A stretch of DNA of 47,564 nt from a bacterium (lineage in GTDB: Bacteria > Myxococcota_A > Bradymonadia > REDH01): NCBI GenBank assembly GCA_030427825.1, contig JAUICO010000026.1:1-47564 (forward strand), in the 5' to 3' direction. The translations under genes and the position numbers were made by a program. This document shows, one piece after another, positions 1-12,145 of this stretch. Below the pieces are notes generated by a model, which was not told where the DNA came from, did not search any database, and saw only the letters and a list, made by a program, of their open reading frames with translations. Numbering within the stretch: the stretch's first letter is position 1; each line of letters starts with the position of its first letter.

Positions 1-301
1 CCTCTTCTCTGCCCACGATCGCCATCAGGGTTGGCACGGTATCTTCGAGGAAGGGCGCCCAATACTCGTAGGCCAGCCGTTCCTGGGCGAACTTTCGCGG
101 CGAAGGCTGCAGCTTCAGCCATGCTTCGGGTCCCTCGACGCTGCGCCAAACGCGCGCCAGGGCGCCGGGTCTGGTGCGGTGCTCCCACGCGGAGTGCGCG
201 CGCAACTGCACGGGAAGCGCGGCGAGGATGTGTTCGGGGATCACGGCATCTGCAGCCGGCCGGGTAGCCACCGGGCGCTCTCTCACAGCGGATTGCTTCA
301 C
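1..301 (-). CDS. Phosphotransferase (APH/choline kinase-like) family protein, N-terminal part only
   Basis: An open minus-strand frame runs off the left edge of the window. It starts at a GTG (301-299) preceded by GGAGGA seven bases upstream, a strong ribosome binding site. About 100 codons are visible. The segment WLKLQPSPRKFAQERLAYEY followed by a Pro-Thr-Leu-Met run fits the N-lobe of aminoglycoside/choline-kinase-type phosphotransferases: a beta-strand Lys, then a helix rich in Glu and aromatic residues. The catalytic loop lies outside the window, so substrate and activity cannot be judged. It lies downstream of thiC on the same strand, about 155 bases away, but has its own ribosome site, so co-transcription is uncertain. 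Confidence 0.55.
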   Translation of the reverse strand, partial: MKQSAVRERPVATRPAADAVIPEHILAALPVQLRAHSAWEHRTRPGALARVWRSVEGPEAWLKLQPSPRKFAQERLAYEYWAPFLEDTVPTLMAIVGREE

Positions 302-455
302 TATGTGCTCCTCCCACCTGCGGCGCATGCCGCTGCTGTGAGCGTACACAGGCCTGCCGGACGTGGCACGATCATGGGCCTGCGCGCGCCTGGAAGCCGA
401 CCGTCCACCGAGTGAATCGGCAGGCGCGCTGTCGACATTAGGGTTTGGCGGAACT

Positions 456-2480
<2,025 letters not shown>

Positions 2481-2486
2481 TCCGCC

Positions 2487-2515
2487 ACGCTAGGGCCTGT
2501 GGGGCGCGATCACAA
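2487..2515 (-). promoter_or_regulatory. Putative sigma70-type promoter of thiC
   Basis: On the minus strand TTGTGA (2515-2510) and TAGCGT (2492-2487) are separated by exactly 17 bases. The predicted start near 2480 falls just before the first conserved bases of the TPP aptamer, as expected for a leader riboswitch. The -10 is a weak match, so the position is supported mainly by this geometry. Confidence 0.45.
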
Positions 2516-2593
2516 CCACCGACGTTCAGGTCCGAATTGACGTGCGTTCGCGCCCACGGTGAATAGGGTCCACTCGGTGGCGCCGAGCGTGTC

Positions 2594-2624
2594 ATCACAG
2601 GCCGGCAATTCCGTCGGCTACAAT
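2594..2624 (+). promoter_or_regulatory. Putative promoter of the CBS-domain gene
   Basis: A good -10 hexamer TACAAT (2619-2624) lies 19 bases after a weak -35-like ATCACA (2594-2599). The start would fall near 2631, leaving a very short leader that carries AGGAG before the ATG at 2644. The long spacer lowers confidence. Confidence 0.3.
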
Positions 2625-2643
2625 CTGAAGCAGGAGAGTTCTG

Positions 2644-3063
2644 ATGAAGAAGAACGAGCCGATCCGCTCAATCATGACCGCCAATCCCCACACCGCGCAC
2701 ACCGGCCAGAAGCCCAGCGAAGTTCGACAGCTCTTCGTCGACAGAGGTTTCCATCACCTGCCGGTGACCAGAGGCGGCAAGCTGGTCGGTATCCTCAGCA
2801 GCTCGGACATTCTGCGCCTCGTTCCCGGCGCCTGGGGCGGCGATGACCGTCAGGTGGACGCGATGCTGGACTCGCAGTTCACGGTCGAGACCATGATGAA
2901 CGCCGAGGTACGGTCGATGAGCGTGCACGGGACCGTCCGAGATGCCGTTGATATTCTCTCAGAGGTGGACTTCCACGCGTTGCCTGTCATTGACGACGAG
3001 GGCCTCCTGACGGGCATCGTCACAAGCACCGATCTGATTCGATACCTCCGCGACCAGTACTGA
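2644..3063 (+). CDS. CBS-domain pair protein
   Basis: Small stand-alone protein of 139 residues made of two CBS motifs: the first about residues 8-60 (IMTANPHTAH, HHLPVTRGGKLVGILSSSDI), the second about 83-137 (MMNAEVRSMSV, HALPVIDDEGLLTGIVTSTD). Such paired CBS modules bind adenine nucleotides (AMP, ATP, SAM) and sense energy state; the ligand here cannot be told. There is no signal peptide, so it is cytoplasmic. The start follows CAGGAGAG with good spacing. The next gene, a DksA/TraR-type zinc protein, begins about 38 bases downstream on the same strand, suggesting a two-gene regulatory unit. Confidence 0.9.
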   Translation: MKKNEPIRSIMTANPHTAHTGQKPSEVRQLFVDRGFHHLPVTRGGKLVGILSSSDILRLVPGAWGGDDRQVDAMLDSQFTVETMMNAEVRSMSVHGTVRDAVDILSEVDFHALPVIDDEGLLTGIVTSTDLIRYLRDQY

Positions 3064-3101
3064 GTGCGTGTTTGCGGGACGAAAACTACGGGGGAGAGAT
3101 G

Positions 3102-3440
3102 ATGAATTACGAAGAGAACAAGCAGCGGTTGCTGCAGATGAGGGCCGACATTCTCAGGCGGGTCACCGCGATCGAACGCGATCTCAAGCGAGAAAAAGGG
3201 CCTCTGCCTGCAGACTTCGCGGAGCAGGGCGTTGAGCTTGAGAACGACGAGGTGCTGACAGCGCTCGACGACGCCGGTCGCCGCGAGCTCACTCTCATTC
3301 ATACGGCGCTCAAGCGGATAGAGGACGGGGAGTACGGTATCTGCGACTCCTGCGAGGCTGATATCTCGGCGCCGCGTCTGAAGGCGGTGCCCTTTGCGGT
3401 TCACTGTATCGATTGCGCTGAGCGGCTGCATTCCAGCTGA
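3102..3440 (+). CDS. DksA/TraR-family C4 zinc-finger protein
   Basis: 112-residue protein with the DksA-family layout: an N-terminal helical hairpin (residues about 5-75, acidic at its turn) and a C-terminal C4 zinc finger with Cys 81, 84, 102 and 105 (CDSC and CIDC). DksA-type proteins enter the RNA polymerase secondary channel and adjust promoter choice in the stringent response; this shorter form resembles general-stress/TraR-like members. Two adjacent ATGs occur at 3099 and 3102; GGAG at 3093-3096 favours 3102. In-frame TTG codons lie further upstream, without better ribosome sites. It sits between the CBS gene and rpmH. Confidence 0.88.
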   Translation: MNYEENKQRLLQMRADILRRVTAIERDLKREKGPLPADFAEQGVELENDEVLTALDDAGRRELTLIHTALKRIEDGEYGICDSCEADISAPRLKAVPFAVHCIDCAERLHSS

Positions 3441-3472
3441 CTGAGAGTGATCGGCAGGGACGCGATCTCGGC

Positions 3473-3501
3473 TTGACACACCGCGGGCAAACTACCAGGA
3501 A
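3473..3501 (+). promoter_or_regulatory. Possible promoter upstream of rpmH
   Basis: A perfect -35 hexamer TTGACA lies at 3473-3478, about 100 bases before the rpmH start. No good -10 hexamer stands at the standard 16-18 base spacing, so only the -35 box is clearly supported. Its location before the ribosomal-protein/RNase P cluster is what is expected. Confidence 0.35.
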
Positions 3502-3579
3502 GCCCGCTCCCTGAAGCTCGGGCAATCGGCCCGACGCCGGAGTGACCTCGGGTGACCGACCCGACCGTGGAGAGACGCC

Positions 3580-3729
3580 GTGAAGCGCACTTATCAGCCG
3601 AGCAATATCAAGCGAGCCCGAACTCACGGATTTCGTGAGCGGATGAGCAGCAAGGATGGCCGCGCCGTTCTGAAGCGTCGACGCCTTAAGGGCCGCAAGC
3701 GCCTCGCCATCCAGGTTCCGAAGAAATAG
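3580..3729 (+). CDS. rpmH: 50S ribosomal protein L34
   Basis: A 49-residue basic protein. It begins with GTG at 3580, preceded by GGAG (3569-3572) at seven bases. The N-terminus [18 protein letters not shown] and the internal GR-x-VL-x-RRR-x-KGRKRL pattern are diagnostic of L34. It is a structural protein of the large ribosomal subunit. As in most bacteria it is followed at once by rnpA; here the last base of its TAG stop is the first base of the rnpA GTG. dnaA, the usual upstream neighbour, is absent. Confidence 0.97.
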   Translation: MKRTYQPSNIKRARTHGFRERMSSKDGRAVLKRRRLKGRKRLAIQVPKK

Positions 3730-4136
3730 TGGTGCCGCCTGCCACTGGGGAGCCGGCAACGTCGGCCCCGGCCGTGGCGAGTCGGAACGAGCGCTTCCGC
3801 AAGGCTGATCGCCTGCTGAAGCGCTCCGAGTTTTTGCGTGTGCAGCGTCGCGGACGTCGTTTCACAACGCCGCATCTCGTAGTGCTCTCGATAGAGTCGC
3901 TGACCGGGCGAACCCGTGTCGGAATCACTGCGTCGAAAAAGATCGGAAACGCGCCCACCCGAAATCGGGTCAAGCGACGCTTCCGCGAGATCTTCAGGCA
4001 GAACAAGGCGGCCTGGCCTGAGGCCACCGACATTGTAATCATTGCCCGAAGCGCGAGCGTCGCTGCTGCCTACAATACCCTCCAGGACGACCTTCTTGCG
4101 TGGGCCGAACGTGCGAAGCGAGGCACCTCGAAGTGA
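3729..4136 (+). CDS. rnpA: Ribonuclease P protein component
   Basis: Protein subunit that joins the RNase P RNA to mature tRNA 5' ends. The family signature is clear: F-x-x-V-x-x-x-GRR (about residues 35-44), RVGITASKKIGNAPTRNRVK (63-82) with the RNR motif at 78-80, then RRFREIFR. The frame opens with a GTG overlapping the rpmH stop by one base, giving 135 residues. The first about 19 residues are an Ala/Pro/Thr-rich extension not normally needed. No better internal start with a ribosome site was seen, so coupled translation from rpmH is likely. Confidence 0.95.
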   Translation: MVPPATGEPATSAPAVASRNERFRKADRLLKRSEFLRVQRRGRRFTTPHLVVLSIESLTGRTRVGITASKKIGNAPTRNRVKRRFREIFRQNKAAWPEATDIVIIARSASVAAAYNTLQDDLLAWAERAKRGTSK

Positions 4137-4254
4137 AGTGTGTATCGGGATTCGCGAGAACATCGGTCGCCGACCGTGACGACACACCCCGTGCCGGTCG
4201 TCGCGCCCGGACGCGAAGTGCCCGCTTCATCCCCGTTTTGCGGGGCATCAATTC

Positions 4255-4503
4255 ATGAAGCGTCTTGCTCTTGGTGCCATCCAGTTCTATCAGACCGCGA
4301 TCTCGCCGTCGCTGCCGCCCTCGTGCCGCTTTGTGCCCACCTGTTCGGAGTATGCGCGGATCGCGGTCCTTCGTCACGGCGTGACGCATGGATCATGGCT
4401 TGCGGCGCGCAGGATTGCCCGCTGTCACCCCTTCTGTGAGGGGGGCTACGACCCGGTACCGGGTGAGCCTTGTGAGCAGGAATTGAACGAGCAGGGCGAC
4501 TGA
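4255..4503 (+). CDS. yidD: Membrane protein insertion efficiency factor YidD
   Basis: 82-residue protein with the compact YidD pattern: an amphipathic N-terminus, then [22 protein letters not shown], and a conserved Cys-His-Pro-Phe block ([14 protein letters not shown]). YidD acts at the inner membrane next to YidC in membrane protein insertion. The stop overlaps the first base of the yidC ATG (4503), suggesting coupled expression. The about 118 bases between rnpA and this gene show no further gene. Confidence 0.95.
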   Translation: MKRLALGAIQFYQTAISPSLPPSCRFVPTCSEYARIAVLRHGVTHGSWLAARRIARCHPFCEGGYDPVPGEPCEQELNEQGD

Positions 4504-6305
4504 TGGCCTTTCTAAACGAGCCGGAACAGAACGCGCAGCAGCAACGCAACATGCTGATCGCTGTGGGTGTGATGCTGGCAGGGCTGCTCGTGTGGCAGTC
4601 CTTTATGGCGCCGAAGCCACAACCGCCGGCGCCGGAACCCGTCGCAGCCGAGTCGACGGATGGAGGCGCCGCCGAGGGCGACAGCTCCGACGACGCGGCG
4701 CAGGAAGATGACGCTACGCCGACGTCGATCCCCGCCGCTGATGTGGGCACCCACGCGGCGGTCGAAGCGCCGCATCGCATCGAGACTGAGAGCGTCCACT
4801 TCGCGCTCACTAACGTCGGCGCACGAGTGGCGCGGGCGGAGGTCATCTCTCCCGAACGCTACCGTCCGCGCCCTGATCTGCGCGGTACCTTCCCGTCGCT
4901 TCCGGAGTGCGAAGACGGTTCATCGACCTGCGTAGAGCAGGCTGACGATATTGAAGATCAGCTGCTGCCGCTCACGATGAACATCGAGGGATTGCGCAGC
5001 TACCGCGAGGATGCGGTCTGGGAGGTCTACGACGCCGAGACTCGTTGCGACGGCGATCGCCTGTGTGAGCAGGTGGCCTACCGTTGGGTGTCCGGCGATC
5101 GTTCGACGGAGATCATTCGCCGATTCATTGCTGAAGAGCGAAACTTCGGGATGCGTGTCGAAGTAGAGATCTTCAACCGCGGCTCCGAAGATATCGAGCT
5201 CGATGATGTCGAGATGATCACCTACGCGAGCTTCGACCCGAAGGTGAAGCGGGGGATGTTCAACCCCGGCATCGGCGTCCTCGAGGGCTTCTGCCTTGAG
5301 AACGATAAGCAGCGAAAGAAGCCCGGCCGCAAGCTGGATGAGCCGCGCACCTATACCGGCGACATCCGCTTTGGGGCCGTGGTTCAGAACTACTTCATGA
5401 GCGCGATCGCACCTGTGGATGAAGACGGCGGCGCCGGTTCAGCCTCTCGCTGCACCATCGGCCGCATGGCGTCACGAGACCTCTCGTACGTGTACGCGAC
5501 GGTGGCCACCGGGCCGCTTGAGATTGACCCGGGTGAATCGCACACGCTTCGCTACACCTACTACTCCGGCCCCAAACCCTTCTCCTATCTGAAGGAGTAC
5601 CCGCACGAATTTACCCGCGCGGTGAGCTACGGCGCCTTCAGCTTTCTGGCGCTTCCGATTCGATCGGTACTCGTCTTCTTCTTCAACCTGGTCGGCAACT
5701 GGGGTCTGGCGATCATCCTGCTGACGATTTCGATCAAGCTGCTGCTGCTGCCGATTACGACCAAGTCGTTCCGCAGCATGGAGAAGATGAAGGCGGTCAA
5801 GCCGAAGCTCGACCTGATTCAGAAGAAATACGAGAACGATCGGGAGAAGCTGGCGCAGGAGCAGATGAAGCTCTTCAAGGAGGAGGGCGTCAATCCGCTC
5901 AGCGGCTGTCTGCCGATGCTCCTGCAGATGCCTGTCTACTTCGCGCTCTACCGCACCATCTTTGGTACCGCCGAGCTGTACAACGCTCCCTTTGCGCTCT
6001 GGCTGCAGGACCTCTCGCAGCGCGATCCCTACTTCATTCTTCCGGTCGCGATGTCGGCGGTCATGTTCATTCAGCAGCGCCTGATGCCGCAGACTATCGA
6101 CAACCCGCAGATGAAGATGATGCAGTGGCTGATGCCGCTGATGTTCATCCCCATCATGCTCTTCCTGCCGAGCGGCCTGGTGTTGTACATCTTCGTAAAC
6201 ATGCTGCTCTCGGTGGCCCAGCAGCTGTACATTCGTAAGTATGTCCGCAAAGAGACGGCGGAAGCAGGCAGGGGCGGGCCGAAATCACGCAGGGCGCGCG
6301 GATAA
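4503..6305 (+). CDS. yidC: Membrane protein insertase YidC
   Basis: Inner-membrane insertase of the YidC/Oxa1 family, helping Sec-dependent and independent proteins enter the membrane. At 600 residues it has the Gram-negative layout. An N-terminal membrane anchor (about residues 18-38) is followed by an acidic Ala/Pro linker and a large periplasmic domain (about 80-375). The conserved C-terminal Oxa1 core follows, with its first helix near LVGNWGLAIILLTISIKLLL, the cytoplasmic hairpin KMKAVKPKLDLIQKKY, and PLSGCLPMLLQMPVYFALY. The C-terminus is basic. Two Cys pairs in the periplasmic part are unusual for YidC but not without precedent. It is the main gene of the rpmH-rnpA-yidD-yidC-jag-mnmE cluster. 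Confidence 0.97.
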   Translation: MAFLNEPEQNAQQQRNMLIAVGVMLAGLLVWQSFMAPKPQPPAPEPVAAESTDGGAAEGDSSDDAAQEDDATPTSIPAADVGTHAAVEAPHRIETESVHFALTNVGARVARAEVISPERYRPRPDLRGTFPSLPECEDGSSTCVEQADDIEDQLLPLTMNIEGLRSYREDAVWEVYDAETRCDGDRLCEQVAYRWVSGDRSTEIIRRFIAEERNFGMRVEVEIFNRGSEDIELDDVEMITYASFDPKVKRGMFNPGIGVLEGFCLENDKQRKKPGRKLDEPRTYTGDIRFGAVVQNYFMSAIAPVDEDGGAGSASRCTIGRMASRDLSYVYATVATGPLEIDPGESHTLRYTYYSGPKPFSYLKEYPHEFTRAVSYGAFSFLALPIRSVLVFFFNLVGNWGLAIILLTISIKLLLLPITTKSFRSMEKMKAVKPKLDLIQKKYENDREKLAQEQMKLFKEEGVNPLSGCLPMLLQMPVYFALYRTIFGTAELYNAPFALWLQDLSQRDPYFILPVAMSAVMFIQQRLMPQTIDNPQMKMMQWLMPLMFIPIMLFLPSGLVLYIFVNMLLSVAQQLYIRKYVRKETAEAGRGGPKSRRARG

Positions 6306-6412
6306 GAGCCCGGCTACACAACAAACAACTGACCGAGACGGCAGCCGGAATTGCGCGGCCACAGATAAAAATCGACGCGACGCATGAGGCGCCGCCACAC
6401 AGGAGAGAAGAG

Positions 6413-7462
6413 ATGGGAACCCGACGAAAGATGCCTTTCAAAGTGAACAAGCGCGACCCGAAAGCGGTGTATGTCATCGCCAAGGAGATGGCCCTGCCGT
6501 CGAAGGAGCTCGTCGAGAGAATCAACACGATGCGACTTGGTTGGAGCGTATCCAGCCACCTCAACAAGTTGACCGCCGACCAACAGAAGGACCTCGCAGA
6601 GGGACTGCTCGGCGCAGAAGAACCTGCCGCGAAGAAGGCGGCACCGAAGAAGGCCGCCGCAAAGAAGCCCGCCGCGAAGAAGGCAGCGCCGAAGAAGGCC
6701 GCCGCAAAGAAGCCTGCCGCGAAGAAGGCGGCACCGAAGAAGGCCGCCGCGAAGAAGCCCGCCGCGAAGAAGGCAGCGCCGAAGAAGGCCGCCGCTGAAG
6801 AGCAGGCCGCCGAAAAGCCCGCCGAAAAGCCCGCCGCAAAGAAGGCGGCACCGAAGAAGGCCGCCGCGAAGAAGTCTGCTTCTACGAAGGCAGCGCCGAA
6901 GAAGGACGCAGCCGACACGAAAGCCGCTACAAAGGCGGCACCGAAGAAGCAGCGCGCTGCAAAGCCGAAGCCTGAGGCCCCCGCGGTCGAGCCGAAGCTT
7001 CTCGTCGCTGACGGCAGGAAGTGGCTCAAGGAGACCCTTGCGGCGACCGGCCTGAAGTCCGTCAAGGTCGACGGACGCTTCAACGACGGCCGCTTCGAGT
7101 TCAACATCAGCGGCAGCGGTGCCGATGAGCTGCTCGGTGATGGCGGCGCCGTCGACACCTCGATGATCGATTCACTACAGTACCTGCTGGCTCGCTCGGC
7201 GTTCAACGACGAGCGCAGCGCGCGCATCGTTGTTGACGTGAAGAACTACCGAAAGAACCGCAGCCGTGATCTCGCATCAGCGGCAGCCGGCGTGGCGCGC
7301 TACGTGACGAAGACCGGCAATCGGATTCGTATCGCAGCGATGAACTCTTTTGATCGTCGCGCAATGCACACCACCCTGCAGGACGAGAAGGAAGTCAGCG
7401 CAGAGAGCTTCGGGTTTGGCGCGCTCCGTCGCCTCGAAGTGTGGTCGTCGAAGCGCGGCTGA
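6413..7462 (+). CDS. Jag/KhpB-like RNA-binding protein with IF2_N-like and Lys/Ala-repeat extension
   Basis: The C-terminal about 150 residues match Jag (SpoIIIJ-associated, KhpB). A KH-like part is followed by an R3H domain with RIVVDVKNYRKNRSRDL, a V-x-x-TG-x-x-I-x-I-x-x-M core and DRRAMHTTLQ. This is the normal partner gene after yidC and binds RNA. The N-terminus is unusual. Residues about 16-63 (KAVYVIAKEMALPSKELVER and following) resemble the IF2_N module of translation initiation factor 2. Residues 71 onward form tandem PAAKKAAPKKAAAKK repeats like histone H1-type tails. A ribosome site AGGAG (6401-6405) lies seven bases before the ATG. The gene end overlaps the mnmE start by 22 bases. 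Confidence 0.85.
   Translation: MGTRRKMPFKVNKRDPKAVYVIAKEMALPSKELVERINTMRLGWSVSSHLNKLTADQQKDLAEGLLGAEEPAAKKAAPKKAAAKKPAAKKAAPKKAAAKKPAAKKAAPKKAAAKKPAAKKAAPKKAAAEEQAAEKPAEKPAAKKAAPKKAAAKKSASTKAAPKKDAADTKAATKAAPKKQRAAKPKPEAPAVEPKLLVADGRKWLKETLAATGLKSVKVDGRFNDGRFEFNISGSGADELLGDGGAVDTSMIDSLQYLLARSAFNDERSARIVVDVKNYRKNRSRDLASAAAGVARYVTKTGNRIRIAAMNSFDRRAMHTTLQDEKEVSAESFGFGALRRLEVWSSKRG
6623..6874 (+). repeat. 45-bp tandem repeat in the jag-like gene (Lys/Ala-rich tail)
   Basis: Four consecutive 45-bp units (6623-6667, 6668-6712, 6713-6757, 6758-6802) encode PAAKKAAPKKAAAKK with only synonymous or near-end changes. A fifth copy lies at 6830-6874 after a 27-bp interruption encoding QAAEKPAEK. The units alternate between two nucleotide versions, suggesting a duplicated pair. 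Copy-number variation between strains is likely. Confidence 0.9.
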
Positions 7463-8802
7463 ATACCATCGCCGCGGTAGCGACTGCGGCGGGTGAAGCG
7501 GCGATCGGGGTCGTACGCATCTCGGGCCCCCGGGCCTGGGCTGTGGCAGCGTCCCTGAATGCGCCAGAAGATCCGCAGCCACGGCGTGCGTGCCTTTGCA
7601 CGCTACGCCGACAGGGCGTCGTGCTGGACGAGGCGCTTGCGCTCTTCTTCCGAGCGCCGAGCTCGTTCACCGGCGAAGACGTCGTCGAGCTGCAATGCCA
7701 CGGCGGAGCCGCGACAATGCGCGCGGTTTTTGAAGCCGTAATCGCCGAGGGCGCCGTACCGGCGGAGCCTGGGGAGTTCTCCCGCCGCGCCTTCATGAAC
7801 GGACGTCTCGACCTGCTTCAGGTGGAAGCGATAGCGGACGTCATTCACGCAGGTAGCGAGGCATCTCGGCGCCTCGCTCAGCAACATCTGGCCGGTGGTC
7901 TGTCGAAGGCAGTCGACGCTCTGAAGGCGCCACTCGCGGAGCTGATGATGCTTGTGGAGGCTGCCATCGACTTCAGCCTCGAAGAACACGTGTACAGCAT
8001 CAGCGCCGACGAGATCGTAGCTCGCGGGCAGCCTGTTGCCGACGGGATCGAAGCGCTGCTCGGTACGTGGGACGCAGGTCGAATGAAGCGAGACGGGGTG
8101 CGGGTCGCAATCGTGGGGCGCCCCAACGCCGGCAAGTCGAGCCTGCTCAACCACCTCCTGGGGCAGGACCGGGCGCTGGTGACCGAGGTTGCCGGCACGA
8201 CCCGCGACTACATCGAAGAGGTGCTGCAGCTCGACGGTGTGGAGTACAGACTCGTCGACACGGCCGGCCTTCGAAGCTCGGACGACCGCATCGAGGCGAT
8301 GGGTGTTGCGCGCGCGCGCGAGGTCGTTCGCAGCAGTGACGCGGCGCTGGTGGTAATCGACGGGCATGCTCCCGGCGCGCTGCAGGAGATTTGTGAGGCG
8401 GTCGAGGGGCTCCCTGTGGTGCTCATCATCAACAAATCGGACCTGGGTGCCGCTGTCATCGCGACCGAGGGGTTCGCTGCTGTGGCTACGCATGCACTGA
8501 GCCTGAGCACGGGACATGGTACAGAGGCCCTGCCGGGGCTCCTGCGTGCGTTGGCAGAGGCTGCGGGTTACGCGCCCGGCGACGAGTCGGTGTTGCTGAC
8601 GCGGGCTCGGCACCGGCGGGTGATGCAGGATGCATTGGACGCCATGCGTGCGGCGCTATCAGCGGCCGCTGCAGATCTGGGCCACGAGCTGGTGGCGTTG
8701 GATCTGCGCCTGTCTCTGGACGCGCTCGGTTCGATGACGGGGGCGGTAACCAGCGAAGATATCCTGCATCGAATCTTCGCGGATTTCTGCGTCGGTAAGT
8801 GA
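7441..8802 (+). CDS. mnmE: tRNA uridine-5-carboxymethylaminomethyl GTPase MnmE
   Basis: GTPase that, with MnmG, modifies the wobble uridine of several tRNAs. The 453-residue protein has the N-terminal folate-binding domain (AGEAAIGVVRISGP near 17-30). A helical domain contains the inserted Ras-like G domain: P-loop GRPNAGKS 226-233, TTRD 253-256, DTAG 273-276 and NKSD 331-334. The C-terminal signature FCVGK carries the catalytic Cys. The GTG start at 7441 lies inside the end of the jag-like gene, so translation is probably coupled. mnmG is not in the window. Confidence 0.95.
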   Translation: MVVEARLNTIAAVATAAGEAAIGVVRISGPRAWAVAASLNAPEDPQPRRACLCTLRRQGVVLDEALALFFRAPSSFTGEDVVELQCHGGAATMRAVFEAVIAEGAVPAEPGEFSRRAFMNGRLDLLQVEAIADVIHAGSEASRRLAQQHLAGGLSKAVDALKAPLAELMMLVEAAIDFSLEEHVYSISADEIVARGQPVADGIEALLGTWDAGRMKRDGVRVAIVGRPNAGKSSLLNHLLGQDRALVTEVAGTTRDYIEEVLQLDGVEYRLVDTAGLRSSDDRIEAMGVARAREVVRSSDAALVVIDGHAPGALQEICEAVEGLPVVLIINKSDLGAAVIATEGFAAVATHALSLSTGHGTEALPGLLRALAEAAGYAPGDESVLLTRARHRRVMQDALDAMRAALSAAAADLGHELVALDLRLSLDALGSMTGAVTSEDILHRIFADFCVGK

Positions 8803-8879
8803 CCGGAATTTCTTGGTAAAGACCGCACTCCGGCGAAGGATCGAGGGCGTGACACCGAGGGTGTGATGGGCTATGCTTC

Positions 8880-8905
8880 GGCGGCCTGATCCCGGCGCCT
8901 TTTTT
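8880..8905 (+). terminator. Possible intrinsic terminator after mnmE
   Basis: A short GC-rich hairpin (GGCG 8880-8883 pairing with CGCC 8896-8899, with two further inner pairs and a bulge) is followed by six T residues (8900-8905). The stem is short. It lies between mnmE and gyrB, where a transcription boundary is plausible. Confidence 0.35.
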
Positions 8906-9048
8906 GCGTGGTGTTCCGGGTGTGCCGGAGAGCCGCGCGACCGGCTCTATGGCCTCCAGAGGACTGCGAATTTCGCGCTCAATGTGGGCGACCGGTTCCG
9001 CGCCGTCCAACAGCAGTCCGGCGATCCGGCACGACTTCGATTCACTGA

Positions 9049-11505
<2,457 letters not shown>

Positions 11506-11515
11506 GCCTGATCGC

Positions 11516-12145
11516 ATGAGCGCGAAACCACACAAGTCGGACTACGTTCGCTGCATCGCCGAATACTTCGTTGAGAGGCGAGGCAGCGGTACCGCGATTT
11601 CGTCGGCAGATCTGGACCTGATCCGGGACTGGGAACGCGCCGACACGCCGATGTCTGTGGTTCTCGCCGGCATCGATAGAGCCTTCGAACGCCGAGCACG
11701 CCCCCCCGGATCCGTCGGCGCATGCCGCGTGCACGTGAACGTGGAGGCGAAGACCTGGCTGACCGCCCGCGAAGGACACGCGCCGTCCCGAAAGTCGCAC
11801 AACACAGGCAGCAGCAGCGCGATAGAAAGCACGCAGCCGGCCCGGATAGCCGACCCCGGCGAAGCGCTGCTGGCGCTCGCGGAGCAGCGCATCCTCGAGT
11901 CCCCGATCGGAATCGCCCGAGACGCTCTGAAGGAAATCGTGGAGGAACTCCGCGACATTCTGGAAAGCGAAGGCACGATCGATGCCGCCACAATCAGCGT
12001 CGTCGACGCAGAGCTGGCAGATCTCGCCGTACAGATGATGGGGCACGAACAGGCGGAGGCGTTGCGCGCACAGGTTGGCGATGGCGGCCTCAACGAACTC
12101 TACGAAGCTCTCGAGCGCTCAATCGGCCTGCGTCGGTTGCGATGA
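11516..12145 (+). CDS. Conserved protein of unknown function downstream of gyrB
   Basis: 209-residue soluble protein without signal peptide. The N-terminus (YVRCIAEYFVERRGSGTAIS then DLDLIRDWERADTPMSVVL, AGIDRAFER) resembles a recurring but uncharacterised module in myxobacterial genomes, in which a Leu-Ile-x-x-Trp-Glu stretch precedes an IDRAF helix. The middle is low in complexity and the C-terminal half is helical and acidic. The ATG at 11516 lies ten bases after the gyrB stop, suggesting an operon. Its 3' end overlaps the convergent CapA-like gene by 27 bases. No function is proposed. Confidence 0.7.
   Translation: MSAKPHKSDYVRCIAEYFVERRGSGTAISSADLDLIRDWERADTPMSVVLAGIDRAFERRARPPGSVGACRVHVNVEAKTWLTAREGHAPSRKSHNTGSSSAIESTQPARIADPGEALLALAEQRILESPIGIARDALKEIVEELRDILESEGTIDAATISVVDAELADLAVQMMGHEQAEALRAQVGDGGLNELYEALERSIGLRRLR

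Noticed and set aside
6623..6874. Repeat array considered as CRISPR
   Set aside because: The units are contiguous without spacers, in frame, and code for a Lys/Ala tail.
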